Source: Blastocatellia bacterium (GTDB lineage Bacteria > Acidobacteriota > Blastocatellia > HR10 > J050). Taken from it: 54,898 bases of DNA. Location of the stretch: the NCBI GenBank assembly GCA_025054955.1, contig JANWZE010000047.1, positions 1 to 54,898 on the forward strand. The letters are read 5' to 3'. Below are positions 44,334-52,122 of the stretch, piece after piece. The position numbers were made by a program, and so were the translations under genes. Numbering within the stretch: the stretch's first letter is position 1; each line of letters starts with the position of its first letter. The notes under the pieces are model-generated. The model did not search any database, had not been told where the DNA came from, and saw nothing but the letters and a program-made list of their open reading frames with translations.

Positions 44334-44336
44334 AAC

Positions 44337-44620
44337 TCCTCCGAAAATGCCTGGGGCACACGCCCTGCCCCTGCGGGGAAATTCGAAGCACGAAATCCCA
44401 AATCCGAAACGTTTCGGATTTCGATCTTCGGATTTCGGATTTCCTGTTGTAAGCGCGTTCCCAGATTTTCATCGTTTCTGGGCGTCGTGGCTAGCGACAT
44501 GAATAACTGCTCCGAAAAGTAGCACAGGCGTTCCCGCCTGTGGCGTTTTTCATCGTTTCTCTCGCGTCGTCTGGACGACATGAATAACTCCTCCGAAAAT
44601 TCCTGGGGCGCACGCCTCTG
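44337..44620. repeat. Family A repeat array, degenerate copies
   Basis: A complete unit runs 44507-44587 with the next CTCCTCC at 44588, again an 81-bp period. It contains CACAGGCG-TTCC-CGCCTGTG and GTCGTC-TG-GACGAC stems. A partial unit precedes it (44470-44506). The motif CTCCTCCGAAAAT(G/T)CCTGGGGC occurs at both 44337 and 44588. Confidence 0.85.
44400..44421. repeat. Perfect 22-bp palindrome
   Basis: AAATCCGAAAC (44400-44410) is the exact reverse complement of GTTTCGGATTT (44411-44421). Further CGGATTTCGGATTTC copies follow on the right. It lies 67 bp upstream of the TonB receptor start. Confidence 0.85.
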
Positions 44621-44989
44621 GCATGCTTGCTGAGCCTCTTACAACCACGTGCTCCGAAGTTCATCCTTCGTAGTAGCCCCCGACTCATGAGCAACGGCTT
44701 GGAGCTAGCGTTTGGCGACTGGCCAGGACGTTCACCTGATGGCTCATGTTAACGCCGACCGCTATAGCTCTCTGGATTCGTGCTTGGGAACGGGACTGCT
44801 GCGTCCGCCGCTTCTTTCACAAGGGGGCGGCAGGCGTCAGCCCTCACGCTTCGCAATCGTGAACGGCTGTTTGCATTCAGAACCAACCTGCAACTGCGCC
44901 GATCAAGTCGCCAGCATGGTGGACAGTGGATAGGCTGCGCCACCGACGAGACAAGAAGCGCAGTTGCTGGTCTAACCCGGAGAGATTTT

Positions 44990-45355
44990 TTAGAGGAGGA
45001 AGGGAGGAGCGCGGATTGAGCGGACAGCAGCGATGGAGTGAGAATATGCTGCTTGTTGCGCCCATTCGCTCAGCGATAGCACACTAGCGCCGATGCGCAG
45101 GTCAATGGCGCTCAGAAGAGCCACAACGTGACTGTGATGCCCTAACCCGCAGCAATGACCCGGCGTCCCACATGGTTGATGATCGTGGGAATGGGAGCTA
45201 TGGCTTGGCTCATCGAACGCGATGCTTTGTTGGCAAGTGTGTTGGTCGTGATGAATCGGCAAGCTCAACGTATGGCTGCCCATGTCCACGGCAAGCAGCA
45301 ACAACCAGCAAAGAGCCAGCGTGCGTTGGACTGTTAAGGCAACATCAATGTTGAG
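44990..45355 (-). CDS. Small exported His/Cys-rich protein, possibly metal-binding
   Basis: A 121-residue protein with an N-terminal hydrophobic segment (TLALCWLLLLAVDMGSHTL) and a histidine- and cysteine-rich stretch, SHSSHSHDHQPC followed by PGHCCGLGHHSHVV. It ends RAPPFLL, a pattern seen in small periplasmic proteins near metal transport systems. I do not recognise a defined family. Binding of Zn, Cu or Ni outside the inner membrane is a reasonable inference. It is encoded upstream of, and in the same direction as, the TonB receptor gene, but 650 bp of repeats lie between. ATG 45355 is used; ATG 45370 is five codons earlier. Confidence 0.6.
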   Translation of the reverse strand, partial: LNIDVALTVQRTLALCWLLLLAVDMGSHTLSLPIHHDQHTCQQSIAFDEPSHSSHSHDHQPCGTPGHCCGLGHHSHVVALLSAIDLRIGASVLSLSEWAQQAAYSHSIAAVRSIRAPPFLL

Positions 45356-45452
45356 CATGCGATTTAACATGGTTGAAATGGGAGGCTCATTGTAGCATGG
45401 TCATTTCCAGTTGAGAAGTACAAAAAAATAATCAGCGGGCCGGCGGACTGGC

Positions 45453-47354
45453 TCACGGCATGAGCTGCACTTCCAGGTGCGATGGGAACCGCGCCGAATG
45501 ATAGACACGGTGCGTTGCCTTCTGAAAATCGGTTTCGCGTGCGTTGTAAATGTCCACGAATCGTTGCGGGTTGCGATCCACCAAGGGGAACCAACTGCTT
45601 TGCACCTGCACCATGATACGATGTCCTTTCTTGAATGTGTGGGCGATGTCTTGCAGATTGAAGCTAACCCGAGTGATTCGACCGGGCGTGAGCGGGCGGG
45701 GTCGTTCAAAGCTGTCGCGGAATTTAGCGCGCATCACTTCTGCTCGCACCAGCATCTGGTAGCCGCTCATCTGAACCTGACACGGGTTCGGGTCATTGTT
45801 GAGGGCGTTGTCGGGGTACACGTCAATCAGTTTGACGACGAAATCGGCGTCGGTGCCAGTCGTCGAGACGAAGAGGTTGGCGCGAATTGGGCCAACCAAT
45901 GTGACATCTTCTGTCAGCACGTCGCTTTGATACACAAGCACGTCAGGGCGTCGGGCAGCGAATCGTTGGTCTTCGATCATGTATTCGGTGCCGCGACTAA
46001 TACTGATGCGATTGGTGTAGGGAACTGGATGAGCCGGATCGCTCAGGTACTCATCGTAGCTCAACCCGGAACGGGCCGCTGGCGGTTCAAATGAAAGTCG
46101 GCTGCGCCCGTGCAAGTAGAGCGTCTTGCCGACCGCCGAGCGCGGCGGCCACTCGGTGAATGATTGCCATCGGTTTGCGCCGGTGATGAAGATGTAGGCT
46201 TCGGGCAGATTCGGGTTGGCGCCGTCTTTGAGGTAATGTGCGAAGAACGGAAACTCAATCGTGTCCTGATAGAACGTGGAGGTGGCTGAGCCAAACTGGA
46301 TGTCGCCAAGCCGGTCGCCGTTGCTGCGTGCCCAGCCGCCGTGCACCCACGGCCCCATGACCAGGATGTTGTGAATGCCTGGATTCTGGCGCTCAATGCT
46401 CTGATAAATCTGCAACGGGCCGTAGAGGTCTTCGGCGTCAAACCAGCCGCCGACGGTCATCACAGCCGTTTGAATGTTTTTCAGATGGGGAAGCAAGTTG
46501 CGTGCTTTCCAGAACTCATCGTAGGTCCCATGCCGCATCAGATCGTTCCAAAAGGCGATCTCGTGTTTGAAGTACTTTTCGTTGACATTGCGCAGCGGCC
46601 CCAGTTCCAGGAAGAACCGATAGGCATCTTGCATGCCATAGTCGAATGGCGGCGGGAAGGTCTGAACCGGCCCCGGACGCGCCCGGCCGAAAACCGAGAA
46701 GAAGTGGAAAGCGTCAACCAGGAAGAAAGCGCCGTTGTGATGAAAGTCGTCCCCAATGAACCAGTCAGCAATCGGTGCTTGTGGCGACGCGGCTTTGAGC
46801 GCCGGATGCGTATTGATGATGCCGGCAGCCGTATAGAAGCCCGGATAGGAGATGCCCCACATGCCGACGCGGCCATTGTGGTTGGTGAGATTCTTGATTA
46901 GCCAGTCAATGGTATCGTAGGTGTCGGTGCTTTCATCAATGTCCTGCGGCGACCTTTTTTCGGCCCGATGCGGTCTCACGTTGACAAACTCGCCTTCTGA
47001 CATCATTCGTCCGCGCACGTCTTGCAGAACAAAGATGAATTTATCGCGGACAAACCGCATGCTTGGACCGATGGGGGCGTCGGGGAACTGATCCTCGCCG
47101 TAGGGTCGGACGCTATAGGGCGTCCGGCGCAACATGATCGGGTACGTCCGCGATGTGTCCTTTGGCGAGTAAACCGCCGTGAACAACCTGACGCCGTCGC
47201 GCATAGGAATTTGATATTCGCGTTTGGTGTAGTGCTCGCGCAGATACTGCTGGATGTCCGAGCCAGCCTGAGGGGATAGAGCGCCGGCCATCGCCCATGC
47301 GATGACCACCAAAGAGACGAGCAGAGAGCAGAGTGATTGCATAGAATTCACCAT
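45453..47354 (-). CDS. CocE/NonD-family hydrolase (X-Pro dipeptidyl-peptidase S15-like)
   Basis: A 633-residue exported alpha/beta hydrolase. A signal segment (LCSLLVSLVVIAWAMAGALS) is followed by REYQIPMRDGVRLFTAVYSP, the typical S15/CocE start, and MLRRTPYS. The nucleophile Ser169 is in WGISYPGFYT. The C-terminal jelly-roll domain (about 410-620) has VLVYQSDVLTEDV and FVKLIDVYPD-like segments. It hydrolyses esters or amides with a small acyl group (glutaryl-7-ACA, cocaine or X-Pro substrates are family examples); the actual substrate is unknown. It follows the BNR-repeat gene by 8 bp, so the two are probably co-transcribed. Confidence 0.92.
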   Translation of the reverse strand: MVNSMQSLCSLLVSLVVIAWAMAGALSPQAGSDIQQYLREHYTKREYQIPMRDGVRLFTAVYSPKDTSRTYPIMLRRTPYSVRPYGEDQFPDAPIGPSMRFVRDKFIFVLQDVRGRMMSEGEFVNVRPHRAEKRSPQDIDESTDTYDTIDWLIKNLTNHNGRVGMWGISYPGFYTAAGIINTHPALKAASPQAPIADWFIGDDFHHNGAFFLVDAFHFFSVFGRARPGPVQTFPPPFDYGMQDAYRFFLELGPLRNVNEKYFKHEIAFWNDLMRHGTYDEFWKARNLLPHLKNIQTAVMTVGGWFDAEDLYGPLQIYQSIERQNPGIHNILVMGPWVHGGWARSNGDRLGDIQFGSATSTFYQDTIEFPFFAHYLKDGANPNLPEAYIFITGANRWQSFTEWPPRSAVGKTLYLHGRSRLSFEPPAARSGLSYDEYLSDPAHPVPYTNRISISRGTEYMIEDQRFAARRPDVLVYQSDVLTEDVTLVGPIRANLFVSTTGTDADFVVKLIDVYPDNALNNDPNPCQVQMSGYQMLVRAEVMRAKFRDSFERPRPLTPGRITRVSFNLQDIAHTFKKGHRIMVQVQSSWFPLVDRNPQRFVDIYNARETDFQKATHRVYHSARFPSHLEVQLMP

Positions 47355-47362
47355 GATTCAGG

Positions 47363-48724
47363 TCAGTTTATCAGTTGCTGCGTGCCCGGTTTGAAGCGGA
47401 ACAAGGCCGCCGATAGCGTGACTTCAGTCGCGTTGACGAAGTGCATAAAAACGGGCACAACCAGTCCATTGCGCGCCGCAATGCCCGTGTAATCGCCAAA
47501 GAAGATATTGGGGCTGCACGAAAAAGCCGGCTGATTGATCGGATGATTGACAAAGGTTTGGCCGCCATCAATGCTGCGCGCAAGTGTCAAGCGTGTGAGC
47601 GTGTCTGTTGTGTCGCGTCGGTCGTAAAAGACCACGTTAATGGAGCCATCCGCTGGATCAACAGCCATCCAGGTGAAGAATTGTTCTTTGCGATTTCCGA
47701 TGGGATCATCGTTGACGCGAACAGGTTTCGACCATGTCGCGCCGCCGTCGCGGGAATACATGATGAACACATCTGGGTCGCCGTGACGTTGATCAATCCA
47801 ATTGACGTAGAGTGAACCGCGATAGGGGCCGCCGCTGTGATCCACGCCGGTCACCGGCATGCCATTATGTCGGTTGATGCCAGCTATGCTGATGTCCCAG
47901 CCGCCGGGGTGCGGGCTGATCGTGGTGTCTTTGCCGAAGGTGAGCCCACCGTCCAGCGATTTATCAAAGACCAACCCCAACGGGCCTGACCATACGACAT
48001 AAACTTCACCGTTCAGGCCAACCGCCGGCACAGCGCCCTCAACGGTATTATCGCTATCCAAGCAATCGCCGCCCGTATCGGAAATGCGGATGGGCACAGC
48101 AAATGTCTTACCGCCATCGGTTGATCGTGAGAAATAGATGTGCGATTTATGTTCCGGGTCGGCGCTGCCATACACGTCAAACCGCGTCCAGGCAATGTAG
48201 ACGTTATGTTTGTGCGGCGATGTTGGCGCATTGTCTACGACCAGGTACGGCTTATCCTCGAATGGGCTCACCGTGTTTTTGTGATCCACTACCGTCACCG
48301 GCTCTTTCCATGTCAGTCCACCGTCGGTTGATGCGCATACGAAGATGCCGTTGAGCGCCCGCGCCGGGCGTTGCACGTAGAGACCATCGAATGAGATGTA
48401 TGAGCGATAGGCGACGCCTTCACTGTTAAACGTGATGGCATCGTCGCCTTGCACACGTAGTTCGGGATTGGGGTTGGCCACCGTCTTCCATGTGTGGCCG
48501 CCGTCGGTTGTGACGTAAGCGTAGTTCGTCACCCGTGGCGTCCCTCCAGGCGGCTTAGCCATAGAGACGACCACGATGTTGTCTGGATTCGTCGGGTTGA
48601 TCGCCACCGAGGCTTCCACAGCGCCACTGAGATCGGTCAATCTGACAACACGCGGGCGTGAAGTCGTTAGCTCGCTCCCCAACACCAACACACAAGCCAG
48701 CAAAACGGTGATGCCGTTATTCAT
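47363..48724 (-). CDS. Secreted BNR/Asp-box repeat protein (sialidase-like fold)
   Basis: A 453-residue beta-propeller with a signal peptide (GITVLLACVLVLGSELTTS). Six Asp-box motifs are visible: TTDGGHTW, STDGGLTW, STDGGKTF, SLDGGLTF, SRDGGATW and SIDGGQTF. The fold matches sialidase/exo-alpha-sialidase-like proteins, but no catalytic Arg triad or Tyr-Glu pair could be assigned, so enzymatic activity is unproven. AGGAG lies about 11 nt upstream of the ATG. Gap to the CocE gene is 8 bp. Confidence 0.87.
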   Translation of the reverse strand: MNNGITVLLACVLVLGSELTTSRPRVVRLTDLSGAVEASVAINPTNPDNIVVVSMAKPPGGTPRVTNYAYVTTDGGHTWKTVANPNPELRVQGDDAITFNSEGVAYRSYISFDGLYVQRPARALNGIFVCASTDGGLTWKEPVTVVDHKNTVSPFEDKPYLVVDNAPTSPHKHNVYIAWTRFDVYGSADPEHKSHIYFSRSTDGGKTFAVPIRISDTGGDCLDSDNTVEGAVPAVGLNGEVYVVWSGPLGLVFDKSLDGGLTFGKDTTISPHPGGWDISIAGINRHNGMPVTGVDHSGGPYRGSLYVNWIDQRHGDPDVFIMYSRDGGATWSKPVRVNDDPIGNRKEQFFTWMAVDPADGSINVVFYDRRDTTDTLTRLTLARSIDGGQTFVNHPINQPAFSCSPNIFFGDYTGIAARNGLVVPVFMHFVNATEVTLSAALFRFKPGTQQLIN

Positions 48725-49348
48725 GTCTCAATCACTCCTTGGACGGCATTCAGCCAGGGAATGCGTCGTCGTAGATGTGGATAGATGTATGGTGACCGCT
48801 GTTGCATCTGTATTGATCCCAATCGAACTGGTTACGAAGGCACACTAAGCTACTGTTGATGGCCGGCTAGTGTCAATGCAGGGTTGTAGTAGGTTCTAGG
48901 CTTTGACGTTTTTTCGGAGGGAATCACCCTTATGCTCCGCGCGCCACGAAGCATGAAAGCGGTTATTTTCAGAGTAGTGAGGAGTCGGCCACAGATTGCA
49001 CCGATTGTCACTGAGAGAACTATCGGTGTGAGCCTGTAAAATCTGTGGCTATTTTCAAAGGAGGAGCATGCGTTTTGGAGTGCGGCGGCAAGCCCGCAGG
49101 CGCGACGCCGCTTTGGCCTGCTGCGGAGTGTCGGGACAGAAAGCGCCGTCGCCGCTTCGCTCTGCCGGCGCACTCCAAGATGAAGTCAGGAATCGCCCAT
49201 GAACTTACGTTCGCCACGAAGCATGAAAATGGTTATTCTCAGAGAAATCAGGAGAACGCCGGACTTGTTCGGCCCTAGCCCAAAGCTTGCGGCTGCTGAG
49301 TGTCTTGACGTCCGTTCCGGCGCAATCAGCCAGCGAGGCGTTGTCGGT
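48725..49348. other. Gene-free stretch with repeats of families B and C
   Basis: No gene is supported. GCCACGAAGCATGAAA(A/G)(T/C)GGTTATT occurs at 48948-48971 and 49212-49236 (same motif near 30768), and a family-C copy lies at 49068-49192. ORFs across the family-C block are repeat-derived and not credible genes. Confidence 0.6.
49068..49192 (+). repeat. Family C palindromic repeat, copy 2
   Basis: ATGCGTTTTGGAGTGCGGCG to CGCACTCCAAGATGAAGTCA, nearly identical to 30557-30685 with a few substitutions and small indels. Preceded by AAAGGAGGAGC, as copy 1 is preceded by TATGAGG. Confidence 0.85.
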
Positions 49349-50083
49349 TTATCGTTTGACCGAGCCGTAGAGTTCAACGTTGTTGGCAACAAGCCTGAAT
49401 TGACAGCCAAGGAACTCAGTAGCCGTGCGACACATGATGAGTCGCTGAGTGAAAATCTCAAAAAACTCCATCACACTGGCAATGGAGGTATCAACATCAA
49501 TCTCCAGCGTGATTACTTTCTGCGTCGAATCAACATTGAGGGCGCTGCGCGTGGCGGCATAATTGACTCGATCATGAATATCCCACTGAGTCGGGTCCAT
49601 CACGCGCACACGTGAGCGATGCAGGTCTGTCTTATCGGCAAGAATCACTGCTGCGCTGACTACGCTGACAGGCCCGCCATCCAACTCATCGTGATGACCA
49701 ATGGCTGACAGGACGATGGCTAATTCCTTTGGACTGATCCCCAAATCGGTGAGTATTTGCATGGCCATGAGCGCACTGGAATGGGCATGATCCGTTCGAT
49801 TGATGACATTGCCAACGTCATGAAAAAATCCGGCCAGGGCTGCCAGCTCAGGCAGCCGATCATTGAATCCCAATTCGCGTAGAATCTGACGCGCGACTTT
49901 ACCGACGCGTTTGGCGTGACGCAAGCCGTGTTCTGTATAGCCGATAACTTCCATGACTGCATCGGCCGCTTCCACATACACGACGCCACGACGATCGGCT
50001 ATCACGTCTTCCATCGTGACCGGCTTGAACATCAACTCGTCCAGCACAGCCACTTCATTCGCCTCATTTTCCTTCACTCTCAT
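49349..50083 (-). CDS. HD-domain metal-dependent phosphohydrolase
   Basis: A 244-residue protein with an HD domain: HGLRHAKRVGKVARQILREL, AGFFHDVGNVINRTDHAHSS, AIGHHDELDGGPVS and ADKTDLHRSRVR, containing the His, His-Asp, His and Asp metal ligands. It probably hydrolyses phosphoesters of nucleotides or cyclic nucleotides; the substrate is unknown. The first 30 residues and the last 70 (beta strands ITLEIDVDTSIASVMEFF) do not match a module I recognise. The GAGGAAACACG before ATG 50083 serves as ribosome-binding site. It stands alone between repeats and the PpiC gene. Confidence 0.87.
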   Translation of the reverse strand: MRVKENEANEVAVLDELMFKPVTMEDVIADRRGVVYVEAADAVMEVIGYTEHGLRHAKRVGKVARQILRELGFNDRLPELAALAGFFHDVGNVINRTDHAHSSALMAMQILTDLGISPKELAIVLSAIGHHDELDGGPVSVVSAAVILADKTDLHRSRVRVMDPTQWDIHDRVNYAATRSALNVDSTQKVITLEIDVDTSIASVMEFFEIFTQRLIMCRTATEFLGCQFRLVANNVELYGSVKR

Positions 50084-50174
50084 CGTGTTTCCTCAGGCAC
50101 GTTTTCATCCATGATTCATCAAGACCTTTATTGTAGCGGCTCCTATCGAGCCGGAACAACCCTTGGCCAAGAGA

Positions 50175-51281
50175 CTATGGAGTTGGCTGAGCTGAGCCGG
50201 CAGGCTGAGCTGAGCCAGCAGGCCGAGCCGGCGCGGGCAGCGAGATCGGTCGCAAATTGCCAAAATTCGTCGGGTTCTCCAGCATGCGTTGTGCCATCGC
50301 GTTTTTCACCACGACGTTTTCAAGAGCTATCTGCGTGACCACCGTGCGCAGCACTTCCTCACGTTGTTTCTGTAGCTCTTTCACGATCTGTGGCCGCACT
50401 TCCTCCAGTGTCAATTCTCGGTCGCGGGACACACGACTATTGAGCTTAAAAATGTACCAGCGATTGCCGGCTGCAATAGGCTCGGTAAAATCGCCTTCGC
50501 GCATACTGGCCAACCGTCGAAGAAATGCAGGAGGCAAATCCGGCGACTGTTCGGGAACGAACGTCGGCCCGCCGCCACGAGGTCCGGTGAGCGGGTCTTC
50601 CGACCGGCTCGTGGCCACAGTGGCAAAATCGGCGCCACGTCGCAGTTGCTCATAAATCTCTTGAATTTTCTGCCGAGCAGCTTCGGCGCCAATGGCATCT
50701 TGCGGCACGTTATCGTTGTCCGCGCTCACCATGATTTGGCTCAATTGAAACCCGCGTTGTTCAACAAACTGAGCTTTGTGGGCTGCGTAGAACTCTTCGA
50801 CTTCGCGGTTGGTGACGGTGACTCGTGGCGTCACCTCCTTATCGTAGAGTTTTTGCACGATCAGTTGTCGTCGGACTTCTTCACGAAACTGGGCCTGCGT
50901 TTGATTGGCGTCCTGCAACATGCGCTCGAAGGCTTCCTCGCTCAAGCCACGATCCTGTTTGATCTTTTGGATGCTCTGAGCCACTTCATCCTCAGTGACC
51001 GTCACGCCTTGCCGCACCGCCCACTGGTAAAGCGCCTCTTGCGTGATCAGCCCATCGAGCACTTGCAACCGAGCCATTGCCAATTCTGCCGGTGTTGGCG
51101 TCGGTGTTGCTGGGTCCCGAGTGCGCAATTGTTGCTCAAGCAGGCGGTCCACTTCGGATATTCGGATGACGGCATCCCCCACCTGCGCAGCCACATCCTC
51201 GGCTGTGCTGCCACGCTCGTTTTGCTTACAACCCATCACGCTGATGACGATGAACCAAACCACTAGAGCCACTTTTTTCAT
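50175..51281 (-). CDS. PpiC-type peptidyl-prolyl isomerase lipoprotein (PrsA/SurA-like)
   Basis: A 368-residue foldase. The signal peptide ends in VMGC, a lipobox, so it is likely lipid-anchored. A SurA N-terminal-like helical region (about 30-180, with ITQEALYQWAVRQGVTVTEDEV) is followed by a parvulin domain (about 190-310: GADFATVATSRSEDP, FTEPIAAGNRWYIFKL). It assists folding of exported or outer-membrane proteins. The tail has a GSAQPAGSAQP repeat encoded by DNA with a short tandem duplication near 50187-50222. ATG 51281 is used; a longer frame to 51374 runs into the rpmB promoter region. It is divergent from rpmB. Confidence 0.92.
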   Translation of the reverse strand: MKKVALVVWFIVISVMGCKQNERGSTAEDVAAQVGDAVIRISEVDRLLEQQLRTRDPATPTPTPAELAMARLQVLDGLITQEALYQWAVRQGVTVTEDEVAQSIQKIKQDRGLSEEAFERMLQDANQTQAQFREEVRRQLIVQKLYDKEVTPRVTVTNREVEEFYAAHKAQFVEQRGFQLSQIMVSADNDNVPQDAIGAEAARQKIQEIYEQLRRGADFATVATSRSEDPLTGPRGGGPTFVPEQSPDLPPAFLRRLASMREGDFTEPIAAGNRWYIFKLNSRVSRDRELTLEEVRPQIVKELQKQREEVLRTVVTQIALENVVVKNAMAQRMLENPTNFGNLRPISLPAPARPAGSAQPAGSAQPTP

Positions 51282-51302
51282 AGAACCATTCTTGACCTCA
51301 AT

Positions 51303-51332
51303 TTGACGTAGCTCACATTCGTCTGCTATAAG
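51303..51332 (+). promoter_or_regulatory. Sigma70-type promoter of rpmB
   Basis: TTGACG at 51303-51308 and TATAAG at 51327-51332 are separated by 18 bp. Transcription would start near 51339, with AGGAGA at 51358-51363 in the leader. Confidence 0.65.
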
Positions 51333-51372
51333 TGAGGATTTCAAATTGAGACTATACAGGAGAATGTTCAGC

Positions 51373-51564
51373 ATGGCAAATCGTTGTCACGTCTGCGGCA
51401 AAGGAGCACTTTCGGGTAACCGCGTCAGTCACGCGAATAACCGAACCAAGCGACGATTTCATCCGAATTTGCAACGCATCCGCGCGCTTGTGGCCGGAAC
51501 GGTTCGCTACATCCGGGTGTGCACGCAGTGTATTAAAGCCGGTAAAATCGCCAAGGCTGCCTAA
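51373..51564 (+). CDS. rpmB: 50S ribosomal protein L28, zinc-ribbon (Cys+) form
   Basis: A 63-residue L28 with [11 protein letters not shown] at the start and [11 protein letters not shown] at the end, i.e. two CxxC pairs that can bind zinc. [13 protein letters not shown] and [13 protein letters not shown] are core L28 segments. ATG 51373 follows AGGAGA by 9 nt; ATG 51364 and a frame to 51346 are less likely. It is the only ribosomal gene here and stands alone between divergent and convergent neighbours. Confidence 0.97.
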   Translation: MANRCHVCGKGALSGNRVSHANNRTKRRFHPNLQRIRALVAGTVRYIRVCTQCIKAGKIAKAA

Positions 51565-51693
51565 TGCCATGGCACTATTTCTTCTACTGACGTTGCGGAG
51601 AGCGTTGACAAAAGGGTTTCTGAAGGCAGGAGCAGAAGAGCTATTGGTTGCCAACGCATACCCTGCGTTCATCGCTCAAGGGGCGGTGATCCG

Positions 51694-52092
51694 TCATGAT
51701 TGAACTTCAGAGCCGCGTTCGCCCACAGCAACCGCCTCAATCTCCACCTTGGCTCCCAGCGGCAATCGCGATACTTGCACCGTCGCTCGCGCTGGCTTCC
51801 ATGTCGAGAAATAACGAGCATAGACCTCGTTCATTTGGGCAAATTCATCAAGGTCAGTGAGGTAAACCGTTGTCTTGACGACATGCTCCAAGGAAAGGTT
51901 GGCCGCTTGCAAAATGGCCATTAGATTGCTCAAGACTCGCTCGGTTTGAGCTTGAATATCGCCCTCAATGAGCCGTCCCGTTGCTGGATCAATAGCAACC
52001 TGGCCGGAAATGAAAAGGAATGCGCCAGCGCGAACTGCCTGAACATACGGCCCAATCGCGCTGGGGGCATGCTCTGTATGAATCGCTTGCAT
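51694..52092 (-). CDS. ridA: RidA-family reactive intermediate/imine deaminase
   Basis: A 132-residue trimeric-barrel protein. PSAIGPYVQAVRAGAFLFISG, ALSNLMAIL-type LERVLSNLMAILQAANLSL and RATVQVSRLPLGAKVEIEAVA are the Rid signature, including the conserved Arg and Glu. It hydrolyses reactive enamine/imine intermediates released by PLP enzymes. AAGGAG lies before the ATG. It follows the relA/spoT gene by 30 bp. Confidence 0.96.
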   Translation of the reverse strand: MQAIHTEHAPSAIGPYVQAVRAGAFLFISGQVAIDPATGRLIEGDIQAQTERVLSNLMAILQAANLSLEHVVKTTVYLTDLDEFAQMNEVYARYFSTWKPARATVQVSRLPLGAKVEIEAVAVGERGSEVQS

Positions 52093-52122
52093 AAGTGCTC
52101 CTTGGACACTTTCTTCGATCTT

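Larger units (their letters stand above)
44334..44989. other. Repeat-rich leader of the TonB receptor gene
   Basis: No gene is supported. It holds a family-A array (44337-44620), a 22-bp perfect palindrome (44400-44421) and, from 44600 to 44989, DNA in which I see nothing recognisable. Confidence 0.6.

Noticed and set aside
49199-49615. 138-residue plus-strand frame
   Set aside because: Mostly antisense to the HD-domain gene and starting in repeat DNA.
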